A stretch of DNA of 64,000 nucleotides from Pectinatus sottacetonis (GTDB lineage Bacteria; Bacillota; Negativicutes; Selenomonadales; Selenomonadaceae). Positions 35,470 through 46,297 of this stretch are shown one piece after another. The DNA lies in assembly GCF_015732155.1 (NCBI RefSeq), contig NZ_WIQK01000001.1:716501-780500 (forward strand). The letters run 5' to 3'. The notes beneath the pieces are model-generated. The model saw only the letters and a list, made by a program, of their open reading frames with translations, did not search any database and was not told where the DNA came from. The stretch's first letter is position 1. Each line of letters begins with the position of its first letter. A program made the position numbers and the translations under genes.

Positions 35470-35976
35470 TTGATTAATCTTCAACCAGGAACACTTATAG
35501 TGCAGCTTATCAATTTTATTGTACTGGTCATCCTGCTTAAGAAATTTGCCTATAAGCCTATAATGAAAATGCTTCAAGCTCGTCAGGCTAAAATTGCCAA
35601 TTCCATAGAATCAGCAGAAAATGATGAAAAAGAAGCTAAGAAAACTTTAAGCGAATATCAAAAGCAGCTTGCTAATGCTCGCGTTAAAGCTCAGGGAATA
35701 GTTGACAATGCCGCAAAAAGAGCACAGGAAGAATATGATGCTTCTATTGCTCAGACTAAGCAGGAAATAGAACAAATGCGTCAAAATGCCAAAGAAGATA
35801 TTGAACGTGACCGCAAGCATGCCGCTATGCAACTAAAAGGTGAGGTTGTTTCTTTATCTATGGAAGCTGCTAGTAAAATTGTTGCAGCCAACATGGATAA
35901 CGCTGCTAACCAAAAATTAATTGGTGAATTTATTGAAAAGCTCGATAAAGATAAATTAGGTGATTTGTCATGTTAA
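35470..35976 (+). CDS. atpF: F1Fo ATP synthase subunit b
   Basis: 168-residue peripheral stalk subunit: one N-terminal transmembrane helix (about 8-27, LIVQLINFIVLVILLKKF), then a long charged coiled coil (about 35-150) ending in the delta-binding tail. Starts with TTG after AAAGGGGG. Its stop overlaps the atpH start, indicating translational coupling. Confidence 0.95.
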   Translation: MINLQPGTLIVQLINFIVLVILLKKFAYKPIMKMLQARQAKIANSIESAENDEKEAKKTLSEYQKQLANARVKAQGIVDNAAKRAQEEYDASIAQTKQEIEQMRQNAKEDIERDRKHAAMQLKGEVVSLSMEAASKIVAANMDNAANQKLIGEFIEKLDKDKLGDLSC

Positions 35977-36512
35977 ATATCCAGCTGGTTAAAAAATACG
36001 CTGCAGCCATGTTTGAACTGGCCAAAGAAGAAAATATATTATCAACATGTGATAAACAATTATTATTACTCTGTGAACTATTTAAAAAAAATCATGATTT
36101 AACTGCATTTATGGATAACCCTCAAATAAAAACACAAGCTAAAAAAGATCTCATGACTAAAATTTTATCTGATGGATTTGAGCAATCAATATGCAATTTT
36201 ATTTTATTGCTTATTGATAAACATCGTATATCATTGCTCACAGAAATTATTACATGTTTCCACACTCTTTCCAACGAAGCGCAGGGAATAAAAATTGCCT
36301 ATGTAAAGACAGCTGCCGCTTTAACAAATGAGCACAAAGCCGCCCTCATAAAGAAATTAGAAAATATCACAAAAAAAAGCATACAGTTAAAAACACATAT
36401 TGATAAATCGATTATTGGCGGTATTATTATAAAAATAGATGATCGTCTTATTGATGGCAGTGTAACAAGTCAAATAAAATCTATAAAAAAACAACTGGTG
36501 GCAAATTGTTGA
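35970..36512 (+). CDS. atpH: F1Fo ATP synthase subunit delta
   Basis: 180-residue stator subunit linking F1 to the b stalk. N-terminal helical domain (VKKYAAAMFELAKEENIL) and C-terminal IDKSIIGGIIIKIDDRLIDGSVTSQIKSIK, the usual delta/OSCP signature (GG...R.ID.S). Overlaps atpF by seven bases. Nothing unusual. Confidence 0.95.
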   Translation: MLNIQLVKKYAAAMFELAKEENILSTCDKQLLLLCELFKKNHDLTAFMDNPQIKTQAKKDLMTKILSDGFEQSICNFILLLIDKHRISLLTEIITCFHTLSNEAQGIKIAYVKTAAALTNEHKAALIKKLENITKKSIQLKTHIDKSIIGGIIIKIDDRLIDGSVTSQIKSIKKQLVANC

Positions 36513-36531
36513 TTGGGGTGACTAACTTTTT

Positions 36532-38040
36532 ATGAAAATTAATCCTGAAGAAATAACAGCCATCATCAAAGAACAAATCAAGGATTACAATGTTGATTTG
36601 AATGTTGATGATGTTGGCACTGTTATGGAAATTGGTGATGGTATCGCCCATATTCATGGCCTTGATAAAGCCATGGCTGGCGAACTATTAGATTTCGGCA
36701 GTGATATATTCGGTCTTGTATTAAATTTAGACCAAGACAGCGTTGGTGCTGTTCTGCTCGGCGGTGAATATAAAATAAAGGAAGGTGCTACCGTAAAACG
36801 CACTGGAAAGATAATGCAGGTTCCTGTTGGTGAAGCAATGATAGGTCGTGTTGTAGATGCTTTAGGCCGCCCAATTGATGGTAAGGGTCCTATAGATACT
36901 AAAAATTATCGTCCTGTTGAATATCCTGCACCTGGTATAGCTGATAGAAAATCTGTAAATGAACCATTACAAACAGGCCTAAAAGCTATTGATGCACTTG
37001 TTCCTATTGGCAGAGGACAACGTGAACTTATAATTGGCGACCGTGGTACCGGAAAAACAGCCATTGCTGTTGATACAATTCTAAACCAACAAGGTCAGAA
37101 TTGTATCTGTATATATGTTGCCATAGGGCAAAAAGCTTCAACTGTTGCCCGTGTAGTAAAAACTTTAGAAGATCGTGGTGCAATGAAATACAGTATAGTA
37201 GTTGCTGCAACAGCAGCTGATAGTGCACCATTACAATATATTGCTCCATATGCGGGAGCAGCTATGGCTGAATACTTTATGTATAAAGGCAAACATGCAC
37301 TATGCGTTTATGATGACTTATCAAAACATGCTGCTGCTTATCGTGCTATGAGTTTGCTTCTTCGCAGACCACCAGGACGTGAAGCTTATCCCGGTGATGT
37401 ATTTTACTTACATTCCAGACTATTGGAACGTGCTGCTAAGTTATCCGATGAATTAGGCGGTGGATCAATTACTGCTCTTCCTATAATTGAAACACTCGCT
37501 GGTGATTTATCTGGTTATATTCCTACAAATGTTATATCTATTACTGATGGTCAGATAATGTTGCAGACAGAAATGTTTTATTCTGGTGTTCGACCAGCAA
37601 TTGATGTAGGCCTTTCTGTTTCGCGTGTTGGCGGTAGTGCCCAAATAAAGGCAATGAAACAAATTGCCGGCCGTATGCGTCTTGATTTGGCCCAATACCG
37701 CGAACTTGCCGCTTTTTCTCAATTTGGTTCTGACCTTGATAAGGCAACCAAAGATCAGCTAGACCGCGGAGCCCGTATGGTTGAAACATTAAAACAAGCT
37801 CAGTATTCTCCTTTGAGCGTTGCTGAACAAATTTTAGTTATTTATACTGCCGTTCGTGGTTTTCTTACTGATGTGGCAATAAGTAAAGTTGCTACTTTCC
37901 AAAATGACTATCTTAAATTTATTAATTCTTCTCATCGTGAAATTATTGAAACTATTAATAAACAGCAAAAACTTGATGATAATTTAGAAAATCAAATAAA
38001 TAAATCTATTGAAGAATTTAAAGCATCTTATTCTCTCTAA
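36532..38040 (+). CDS. atpA: F1Fo ATP synthase subunit alpha
   Basis: 502-residue non-catalytic nucleotide-binding subunit. P-loop [10 protein letters not shown] (about 169-178), the alpha signature [17 protein letters not shown] with the arginine finger region, and [14 protein letters not shown]-like segment ([20 protein letters not shown]). ATG lies downstream of GGGGTG with a long spacer. Standard length and order. Confidence 0.98.
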   Translation: MKINPEEITAIIKEQIKDYNVDLNVDDVGTVMEIGDGIAHIHGLDKAMAGELLDFGSDIFGLVLNLDQDSVGAVLLGGEYKIKEGATVKRTGKIMQVPVGEAMIGRVVDALGRPIDGKGPIDTKNYRPVEYPAPGIADRKSVNEPLQTGLKAIDALVPIGRGQRELIIGDRGTGKTAIAVDTILNQQGQNCICIYVAIGQKASTVARVVKTLEDRGAMKYSIVVAATAADSAPLQYIAPYAGAAMAEYFMYKGKHALCVYDDLSKHAAAYRAMSLLLRRPPGREAYPGDVFYLHSRLLERAAKLSDELGGGSITALPIIETLAGDLSGYIPTNVISITDGQIMLQTEMFYSGVRPAIDVGLSVSRVGGSAQIKAMKQIAGRMRLDLAQYRELAAFSQFGSDLDKATKDQLDRGARMVETLKQAQYSPLSVAEQILVIYTAVRGFLTDVAISKVATFQNDYLKFINSSHREIIETINKQQKLDDNLENQINKSIEEFKASYSL

Positions 38041-38097
38041 AATATTTATTATTTTTATCTCAAGAATAAGCCAACATAAAGGCGAGGTGATTAACTT

Positions 38098-39102
38098 TTG
38101 GCTAGTTTACAGGATATACGCCATCGTATAAAAAGCGTAAAGAATATCCAGCAGATCACTAAAGCCATGAAAATGGTAGCTTCTGCCCGTTTACGCAGAG
38201 CACAAGCTGCAGCAGTTGCCAATAAACCATATGCAGAAAAAATGTATCAGGTAATTGGTGATATTGCTTCTAATACTGGGGAAATTTCCCATCCATTATT
38301 AGAAGTGCATGAAACCGGAAAAACATTATTTCTTATTATTTCCTCCGACAAGGGTCTGGCTGGCGCTTATGCTAGTAATGTATTCAAAGAAGCTAAAATA
38401 CATATTTCTGGAACTAATGAAGCCCAGAATTTTGCATTAGAGCAAAAAAGCCGCCCGCACAAATCTTCTAATGATAAAATTACTATGGCTGCTGCTATGC
38501 AGCAGACTAATTCTGATATAAAATCACAACAGTTTTTACAAAAAGCTGTATTACACACTGTTAATAAAAATGATCTTGATATTATCACAATCGGACGAAA
38601 AACATTGGACCATTTTAAAAACCGCGGATATAATATTATAAATAGTTATATTGGATTTACTGAACGTCCTAAATATGATAATGCCCGCGAAATTGCGGGA
38701 GAAATAATGGAGCTGTTCAAAAAAGGTCAGTATAAAAATGTATATATGATCTATACACGATTTGTTTCCGCTATATCATCTACTCCGGAAATTGTAAAAT
38801 TGCTGCCATTTGAAAATATTAATAAAAAAGCTTCTAAGCCGCATTCTGAATATATTTATGAACCATCAACCGAAACTGTACTTGGTTTTCTGCTACCACA
38901 GTATTTTGTAACAATGATCTATGCTGCATTATTACAGGCTGCAGCCAGTGAATTATCTAGCAGAATGACAGCGATGAGCAACGCTACAGACAATGCCCAG
39001 GATCTAATGGCTAAATTAGATTTACATTATAATAAGGTACGTCAAGCCAACATTACCCGCGAAATCACCGAAATCGTGGGCGGTGCAGAAGCACTGAAGT
39101 GA
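38098..39102 (+). CDS. atpG: F1Fo ATP synthase subunit gamma, with an internal insertion
   Basis: 334-residue rotor shaft. N-terminal helix LQDIRHRIKSVKNIQQITKAMKMVASARLR and C-terminal MTAMSNATDNAQDLMAKLDLHYNKVRQANITREITEIVGGAEAL are canonical. The protein is about 45 residues longer than the usual 285-290: between LAGAYASNVFKEA (ends about 99) and the conserved DIITIGRKTLDHFKNRGY (from about 161) lies a polar, Gln/Ser/Asn/Lys-rich stretch. Starts with TTG after GAGGTG. Role unchanged; the insert is in the globular Rossmann part facing outward, so it might contact epsilon or regulate. Confidence 0.96.
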   Translation: MASLQDIRHRIKSVKNIQQITKAMKMVASARLRRAQAAAVANKPYAEKMYQVIGDIASNTGEISHPLLEVHETGKTLFLIISSDKGLAGAYASNVFKEAKIHISGTNEAQNFALEQKSRPHKSSNDKITMAAAMQQTNSDIKSQQFLQKAVLHTVNKNDLDIITIGRKTLDHFKNRGYNIINSYIGFTERPKYDNAREIAGEIMELFKKGQYKNVYMIYTRFVSAISSTPEIVKLLPFENINKKASKPHSEYIYEPSTETVLGFLLPQYFVTMIYAALLQAAASELSSRMTAMSNATDNAQDLMAKLDLHYNKVRQANITREITEIVGGAEALK

Positions 39103-39114
39103 GGAGGTTTTTAA

Positions 39115-40530
<1,416 letters not shown>

Positions 40531-40533
40531 TCC

Positions 40534-40956
40534 ATGGCAACCGTCAAATTGGAAATTGTTTCTCCAGATAAAATAGTCTATTCTGAAGACATTAACATGG
40601 CAATAGTCCGATCTACAGGCGGGGAGCTGGGTATATTACCCAAACATGCTCCCTTATTGACTGGACTTGTTCCCCATGCTATGCATATAAAAAAAGATGA
40701 CAATGAAGAATTAATTGCTATTGCAGGTGGTTTTATGGAAGTAAACCCTGCTAAAATTACTATTTTAGCTTCCGCGGCAGAATTACCCATAAATATAGAT
40801 GTAAATCGAGCTAAAAAAGCCTATGACAGAGCTAAGGAACGACTTGATGCTTTTAAAAAAGCTCCTGATGCACATCAAGATATAGACTCTTTTCGCGCCC
40901 GTGCAGCATTAGAACGCGCTATAGCCCGTTTAAAAGCGACTAAGACAATGGATTGA
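40534..40956 (+). CDS. atpC: F1Fo ATP synthase subunit epsilon
   Basis: 140 residues: N-terminal beta-sandwich (about 1-85, with GELGILPKHAPLLTGL) and C-terminal helical hairpin (about 90-138, LERAIARLKATKTMD) that can regulate rotation. ATG follows AGGAGGG, three bases after atpD. Last gene of the operon, followed at once by a strong terminator. Confidence 0.96.
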   Translation: MATVKLEIVSPDKIVYSEDINMAIVRSTGGELGILPKHAPLLTGLVPHAMHIKKDDNEELIAIAGGFMEVNPAKITILASAAELPINIDVNRAKKAYDRAKERLDAFKKAPDAHQDIDSFRARAALERAIARLKATKTMD

Positions 40957-40968
40957 TTGACTTTGTAT

Positions 40969-41005
40969 AAAAGCTGTAGTATTTTTTTACAATACTACAG
41001 CTTTT
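40969..41005 (+). terminator. Terminator of the atp operon
   Basis: 15-bp perfect stem AAAAGCTGTAGTATT (40969-40983 with 40991-41005), seven-base loop, followed by TTTTATTTGCTTTT. Lies 13 bases after the atpC stop. Confidence 0.9.
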
Positions 41006-41011
41006 ATTTGC

Positions 41012-41063
41012 TTTTATTACTAAGATACTATACTATTATCTTAGTAATAAAAACTGCTATAAT
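41012..41063 (+). promoter_or_regulatory. Inverted repeat and extended -10 before the lactonase-zwf pair
   Basis: A 16-bp perfect inverted repeat (41012-41027 with 41037-41052, arm TTTTATTACTAAGATA, nine-base spacer) is followed by an extended -10, TGCTATAAT (41055-41063), whose -35 region falls inside the right arm and is not consensus. This is the layout of an operator or activator site over a promoter. It could alternatively be a second hairpin behind the atp terminator, but no U-run follows it. Confidence 0.55.
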
Positions 41064-41170
41064 TTATTATTCAAATAATTTTCCATCTTAAAATGCGCTT
41101 TAATTATATTATTAACACATGAGTATTTTATATCAATCTACACAGTTACCATTTTGAAAGGATGTTTATT

Positions 41171-42133
41171 ATGGAACATATCGGCTACATCGGAACATAT
41201 GATTCAGCAAACAGTCATGGAGTTTATAAATTCAAGTTTGATGACGCAACCGGAAAATTATCTTCTCCTGCTTTATTTTATAAAACCCGAGGAGGAAAAT
41301 GCATTACTTTAGCTGGCAAATTCATTATTGCCACCAAAGAAATATCCGGAAAAGCCGGTATAGTGTTACTCAATCACAACGGAAATACTTTATCCGAAAA
41401 TTTTACAGAAAACAGCACACCATGTTTTACTGGCTTTTATGATAATATGGTCTATACTGCTAATTATCATGACGGAGTTGTTTTAATTTATAAAATAATA
41501 AATGAAAACCTTCATTTGGTAAAACGACTGGAAATGGGCCATGAAGCAGGCTGCCATCAAGTAGCTTTTTGTGATAATTTTATCTTTGTTCCCTGCCTTA
41601 ATCTTGACTGTGTCAATATCTATGACATTACAAATGATTTTAAATTATATAAAAGCATTACTCTTCCTAAAGGAACTGGACCGCGTCATTGTGTGTTCAG
41701 TAAAAACAATACCCATATGTATCTTGTAAGTGAACTCAGCAATCAACTATTCCATTATACACTAACCATAGAAAACAACTGGCTTTTAACTGATATTGTA
41801 TCTTTTTTACCAGAAACAGCTATTAAAAATAGTGCTTCTGCCGCTATTCGCTTATCAAAAGATGAACTATATATCTATATATCAACCCGTGGCAGCAATC
41901 TTTTAACCGTATTTTCCATAGAAAAAAATACGCCTATAGTCATTCAGCAAAAATCATGCGGCGGAGATCATCCCCGTGATTTTATGCTCAGTCCTGATGG
42001 CTGCTATCTGTTAGTAGTTAATCGCTTATCTAATGATCTGCTTAGCATGCAGATAAATAAAAATACTGGTTTTATAGAAAATATTATTGACAAAGTCCCG
42101 ATCTTTGAAGGGATCGGCATAGCATTAAATTAG
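41171..42133 (+). CDS. pgl: Lactonase / 6-phosphogluconolactonase, beta-propeller type
   Basis: 320 residues from ATG at 41171, nine bases after GAAAGG; the ATG three codons earlier is too near the site. A seven-bladed propeller of the YbhE/Pgl family: GTYDSANSHGVYKFKFD at the start, PHRCV-like GPRHCVFSKNNTHMYLV, and GGDHPRDFMLSPDGCYLLVVNR. Presumed to open 6-phosphogluconolactone in the oxidative pentose phosphate route. It sits immediately upstream of zwf, whose product it would hydrolyse, which supports that role over other lactonases. No gnd nearby. Confidence 0.85.
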   Translation: MEHIGYIGTYDSANSHGVYKFKFDDATGKLSSPALFYKTRGGKCITLAGKFIIATKEISGKAGIVLLNHNGNTLSENFTENSTPCFTGFYDNMVYTANYHDGVVLIYKIINENLHLVKRLEMGHEAGCHQVAFCDNFIFVPCLNLDCVNIYDITNDFKLYKSITLPKGTGPRHCVFSKNNTHMYLVSELSNQLFHYTLTIENNWLLTDIVSFLPETAIKNSASAAIRLSKDELYIYISTRGSNLLTVFSIEKNTPIVIQQKSCGGDHPRDFMLSPDGCYLLVVNRLSNDLLSMQINKNTGFIENIIDKVPIFEGIGIALN

Positions 42134-42144
42134 GAGGTATGAAT

Positions 42145-43533
42145 ATGAATAATTCAGCATTTACAATATTTGGCGGAACAGGAGATTTAACCTTTCGCAA
42201 GTTATTGCCTGCACTTTATAATATGAATACCACTAAAGGCCCTGCTGCCGACCGTCAAATAATTATTATCGGCCGTCGTGATTATACTACGGAAAAATAT
42301 TGTTCTATAGCTCAGGACTGGGTAAAAAAATTTTCCCGACTGCCTTATACTGATAAAGATTTTAAAAACTTTTCCCAGAGAATAACTTACTATAAAATGG
42401 ATTTTACTAATCTGTCATCTTATGACCAGCTTGATGAATACTATAAAAGACATGACTTGTCACAGCATATTTTCTACTTTGCTGTTGCTCCGCGTTTTTT
42501 CAGTACCATTGCTGAGGGATTAACTAATGTTTCTCATGCCTGCCATGGCAAAGTTATTTTAGAAAAACCATTTGGGGCAGATTTAGATTCAGCTAAACTT
42601 CTCAATATACAACTAGAGAAGTTTTTTTCAGCAGAAAATATTTTTCGTATAGATCATTATTTAGGCAAGGAAATGATCCGCAATATTCAGACACTGCGTT
42701 TCAGTAACCCTATTTTCTCTAATTTATGGAATTCGCGATATATAGAATCAGTACAGATCTCTGCTCCAGAAGATATGGGCATTGAATCACGCGGTGGATA
42801 TTACGATGCCAGTGGTGCCTTGCGTGATATGGTACAGAATCATTTATTCCAAATATTGTCAATTGTAGCCATGGAATGGCCGGAACAGCTCTCCAGTACA
42901 GCTATGCATGATGCCCAGATTCGTATTTTACGAGCATTGCGACCGGTAAAAAATATCCGCGAAACATTAGTCTTAGGCCAATATAAAGGCTATCACCAAG
43001 AGCGTCTGGTCAAACCAAACTCTACTACAGAAACTTACGCCGCACTTCGTTTATTTATTGACAACGAACGTTGGTGGGGAACTCCCTTTTATATCAGAAC
43101 TGGTAAAAAACTTAATCGCAGAGAAATAAAACTAGCCATAGTATTTCGTCCTTCATTTTTAGAAAAAGCCCCACAAAACATCTTGATTATAAAAATACAG
43201 CCCAGTGAGGGTGTTTATTTACAATTCAATATAAAAAAACCCGGTGATACTGATGAAATCATCCAGGCCAAAATGGATTTTTCACAAAGTGAATATGTAA
43301 AACGCTTAAATACACCAGAAGCTTATGAAAGACTAATAAAAGCCTGTATTAATAACAACAAATTGTGGTTCAGCCAATGGGACCAAATAGAATTGAGCTG
43401 GAATTTTATTGATAAACTACATGAATTATATAAATGGGAACACCTCCCTGTATTCAAGTATGAACCTTTCACCAGCGGACCAGAACAAGCCGATGAACTA
43501 TTGAATCAATTTGGACACAGCTGGATTGACTAA
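42145..43533 (+). CDS. zwf: Glucose-6-phosphate 1-dehydrogenase
   Basis: 462 residues from ATG at 42145; AGGAGG abuts the alternative ATG at 42139. NAD(P)-binding FGGTGDLTFRKLLPALYNM near the N-terminus and the substrate-binding motif RIDHYLGKEMIRN (about 170) identify the family, along with GALRDMVQNHLFQ. Oxidises glucose-6-phosphate to 6-phosphogluconolactone, supplying NADPH. Eleven bases after the lactonase gene, surely co-transcribed. Confidence 0.96.
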   Translation: MNNSAFTIFGGTGDLTFRKLLPALYNMNTTKGPAADRQIIIIGRRDYTTEKYCSIAQDWVKKFSRLPYTDKDFKNFSQRITYYKMDFTNLSSYDQLDEYYKRHDLSQHIFYFAVAPRFFSTIAEGLTNVSHACHGKVILEKPFGADLDSAKLLNIQLEKFFSAENIFRIDHYLGKEMIRNIQTLRFSNPIFSNLWNSRYIESVQISAPEDMGIESRGGYYDASGALRDMVQNHLFQILSIVAMEWPEQLSSTAMHDAQIRILRALRPVKNIRETLVLGQYKGYHQERLVKPNSTTETYAALRLFIDNERWWGTPFYIRTGKKLNRREIKLAIVFRPSFLEKAPQNILIIKIQPSEGVYLQFNIKKPGDTDEIIQAKMDFSQSEYVKRLNTPEAYERLIKACINNNKLWFSQWDQIELSWNFIDKLHELYKWEHLPVFKYEPFTSGPEQADELLNQFGHSWID

Positions 43534-43560
43534 TTATTTACGATAAAGAAAAAAATATCC

Positions 43561-43589
43561 TTGACTGTATGTCTTTCTTTTATTATAAT
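43561..43589 (+). promoter_or_regulatory. rplM-rpsI promoter
   Basis: TTGACT (43561-43566) and TATAAT (43584-43589) with exactly 17 bases between: the best consensus promoter in the window. Predicted transcripts carry a leader of about 110 bases before rplM. Confidence 0.85.
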
Positions 43590-43595
43590 AGTCGA

Positions 43596-43705
43596 GTATG
43601 AAGTTTTCTCTTGTGATTTCCAAAGCCCCGGTAATCGCGATGAGGCTTTATATAATTATTTTATAAATTATTTTAGTTAATCGCATTATAGGGAAGGAGA
43701 TATTG
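43596..43705 (+). ncRNA. Putative ribosomal protein L13 leader
   Basis: The 5' leader of rplM contains a stem AAAGCC/GGCTTT (43622-43627 with 43644-43649) around GGTAATCGCGATGA, preceded by AAGTTTTCTCTTGTGATTTCC. Firmicutes carry a conserved L13 leader thought to mediate autoregulation; position and stem layout agree, but I could not align it to a model. Confidence 0.5.
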
Positions 43706-44146
43706 ATGAAAACCACATTCATGGCTAACAGCCAAAATGTTGAACGTAAATGGTACATCGTGGACGCTGAAGGACAAACAGTAGGTCGTCTTGCTGCTGA
43801 AGTTGCTAAAGTTCTCCGTGGTAAAAATAAACCGACTTTCACCCCGCATGTTGATACCGGTGATTTTGTTATTATAATAAATGCTGAAAAAGTTGTATTC
43901 AGCGGCAAAAAATTAATAAAGAAAACTTATTTCCGCCATTCTGGGTATCCAGGTGGTACAACATTTACTCCAGCAGGTCAAATGTTGGAAAAACAACCTG
44001 TTAAGGTTTTGGAATCTGCTATTCGCGGTATGCTTCCAAAAAATCGTCTTGGTGCTCAAATGTATAGAAAACTCAGTGTATATGCAGGTGCACAGCATCC
44101 TCATGCTGCACAGAAACCTGAAACACTTGCATTCAATATTCGTTAA
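43706..44146 (+). CDS. rplM: 50S ribosomal protein L13
   Basis: 146 residues from ATG at 43706 (AAGGAG six bases before; a TTG directly upstream is less likely). Family hallmarks: [37 protein letters not shown] and [12 protein letters not shown]. Binds 23S rRNA early in 50S assembly. Paired with rpsI as in nearly all bacteria. Confidence 0.98.
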   Translation: MKTTFMANSQNVERKWYIVDAEGQTVGRLAAEVAKVLRGKNKPTFTPHVDTGDFVIIINAEKVVFSGKKLIKKTYFRHSGYPGGTTFTPAGQMLEKQPVKVLESAIRGMLPKNRLGAQMYRKLSVYAGAQHPHAAQKPETLAFNIR

Positions 44147-44171
44147 TAAACTGGAAGGGAGAACATATTAA

Positions 44172-44564
44172 ATGGCATTAGTTACTTATTATGGTACAGG
44201 CCGTAGAAAAACTTCGGTTGCCAGAGTTCGCTTGGTTCCAGGTGAAGGCAACATAAAAATAAATGGTCAGGATATGAATGATTATTTTGGCCTTAAAACA
44301 TTGGAATTGATTGTAAAGCAACCGCTTGTTTTAACTGAAACTGAAGGAAAATATGATGTAATAGCTAAAGTTGAGGGTGGCGGTGCATCTGGTCAAGCAG
44401 GTGCAATTCGTCATGGTATTTCTCGAGCTTTGTTATTAGTTGATGGTGAATTACGTAAGTCTTTGAAAAAAGCTGGTTTCTTGACACGTGATCCCCGTGA
44501 AAAAGAACGTCGTAAATATGGTTTGAAAAAAGCTCGCAAGGCTTCTCAATTTTCAAAACGTTAA
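44172..44564 (+). CDS. rpsI: 30S ribosomal protein S9
   Basis: 130 residues: [17 protein letters not shown] at the start, [19 protein letters not shown] in the middle, and the basic tail [18 protein letters not shown] that reaches the P-site tRNA. ATG follows GAAGGGAG. 25 bases after rplM, with a terminator behind it. Confidence 0.98.
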   Translation: MALVTYYGTGRRKTSVARVRLVPGEGNIKINGQDMNDYFGLKTLELIVKQPLVLTETEGKYDVIAKVEGGGASGQAGAIRHGISRALLLVDGELRKSLKKAGFLTRDPREKERRKYGLKKARKASQFSKR

Positions 44565-44586
44565 TATCATGCATATATCATATTGC

Positions 44587-44618
44587 AAACCCACAATCTC
44601 ACGATTGTGGGTTTTTTT
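44587..44618 (+). terminator. Terminator of rplM-rpsI
   Basis: 12-bp stem AAACCCACAATC (44587-44598 with 44603-44614), four-base loop TCAC, followed by a run of T. Lies 23 bases after rpsI. Confidence 0.93.
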
Positions 44619-44947
44619 ACTTTTGAATGTATTGTAAAATTTTTTTTGCTATGATATCATCGAATTAATAACTATTTAATCTTCTTACACTAGAATATTA
44701 TTAAAATAATAACAACATTCATAAACTTAACAGACAAAATTATTTTTGTAGCCAACCCATATACAGTAATATATTCATAAACCAAAAATTCTCAGAGAGG
44801 TCATACAGCTCTTAGATACAAGCATTTTCATCCATAGAAATATCCATCTTCCCACTAAAAAGCACGAATTTAGTAGTGAGGAATATATATCTTCATGGAG
44901 CTATTAACTTGCGTCAGCCCTGTTTCCTCTTATTTTCTGGAGGTATC
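44619..44947. other. Noncoding region before the MATE gene
   Basis: About 330 bases. I see a 10-base palindrome ATGATATCAT (44651-44660) and a weak stem around 44857-44880, but no convincing promoter, RNA or ORF with a ribosome site. Confidence 0.4.
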
Positions 44948-46297
44948 ATGAAACAAACACACTCTTATTCGCAAAAAACAATACAATTTTTCTCTGTATT
45001 ACTTCCTATTTTTATAACCCAGCTGGCAATAATATCAACTGGATTTTTTGATACTGTGATGTCTGGTCACGTAAGTGAACAGGACCTGGCAGGTGTTGCT
45101 ATTGGCTCTAATATATTTTTCCCTTTTTTTGGCAGCAGTCTTGGCATTATTTCTGGTCTTACACCCTCTATAGCGCACTTTTTCGGTGCACAACGTTATA
45201 ATATGATAAAATTTGTTGTACAGCAGGGATTTTACTGGGCAATACTACTATCACTAATCTTTATATCAGCCGGATATATTTTTATTCCGTCAATTATACC
45301 TCATCTGCATTTAACCTCACATGTAGAATATATATTCACACACTATCTTTTAGCTATTGCTTTTGGCATATGTCCAATATTTGTAGCTGGTGTCCTCAGA
45401 AATTTTATTGATGCGCTGGGATTTACTAAACTTACAATGCTAATAACTGTAGTTACCGTTCCAGTGAACATTTTTCTAAACTACCTTTTTATTTTTGGCA
45501 ACTGGGGCTGCCCAGCTTTAGGGGGAATAGGCGCCGGTGTTGGTTCAGCTATTACCTATTATGTCAACTTATTACTCAATATACTTGTAATCACCCATAT
45601 AAAACCTTTCTGCCAATATAACATTTTTAACAAATTCCCCAAACCATCTATCTATGAATGGAAAAAACAGCTCAGCATTGGCATTCCTATTGGCTGCACC
45701 ATGTTTTGTGAACAAAGTATTTTTGGGGCAGTAGGTCTGTTCATGACAAGCTATGGTACTATCATCATTGCTGCTCACCAGGCTGCAATGAATTTTACTA
45801 CAATGGTGTATATGATACCTCTTAGTATAAGCATGACCCTTACAATTATCATTGGCTATGAATTAGGTGCCAAACGTTATACAGATGCATTAACATACAG
45901 TCGTATGGGAAGAATTTTTTCGTTTATTTTTGCTGCTGTTCTTGCTTCAATATTAATAAATTTTCGAGCAGAAATTGCTTCATTATACACTAATGATACT
46001 GCCGTAAAAGAAATAATAACTGTGTTTTTAATCTATGCTGTCTGCATGCAGGTTTCCGATGGCATCAATGCCCCGTTGCAAGGAACATTACGCGGTTATA
46101 AAGATGTAAAAACTACTTTCTATCTGGCTGTATTATCCTACTGGATAATTGGCTTACCCTTAGGCTGGATAATAGCTAACTACTTTAACATGGGACCTTA
46201 TGGCTATTGGATCGGTCTTATTTCTGGCATTTTAAGTGGAGCAATATTATTGAACATACGCTTAAAAATAGTAGAAAAAAAATATCTATATATATAG
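44948..46297 (+). CDS. MATE-family multidrug/Na+ antiporter
   Basis: 449 residues from ATG at 44948, which follows TGGAGG; the upstream 24 codons in the same frame lack a ribosome site and look non-coding. Twelve transmembrane segments in two halves. Family features include FFDTVMSGHVSEQDLAGVAIGSNIFFP near the N-terminus and GAGVGSAITYYVNLL midway; the second half begins SIGIPIGCTMFCEQSIF. Exports cationic drugs or metabolites in exchange for Na+ or H+. Stands alone; substrate unknown. Confidence 0.92.
   Translation: MKQTHSYSQKTIQFFSVLLPIFITQLAIISTGFFDTVMSGHVSEQDLAGVAIGSNIFFPFFGSSLGIISGLTPSIAHFFGAQRYNMIKFVVQQGFYWAILLSLIFISAGYIFIPSIIPHLHLTSHVEYIFTHYLLAIAFGICPIFVAGVLRNFIDALGFTKLTMLITVVTVPVNIFLNYLFIFGNWGCPALGGIGAGVGSAITYYVNLLLNILVITHIKPFCQYNIFNKFPKPSIYEWKKQLSIGIPIGCTMFCEQSIFGAVGLFMTSYGTIIIAAHQAAMNFTTMVYMIPLSISMTLTIIIGYELGAKRYTDALTYSRMGRIFSFIFAAVLASILINFRAEIASLYTNDTAVKEIITVFLIYAVCMQVSDGINAPLQGTLRGYKDVKTTFYLAVLSYWIIGLPLGWIIANYFNMGPYGYWIGLISGILSGAILLNIRLKIVEKKYLYI

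Noticed and set aside
37541-37789. Minus-strand frames opposite atpA
   Set aside because: Antisense shadows of a highly conserved coding sequence, without start signals.
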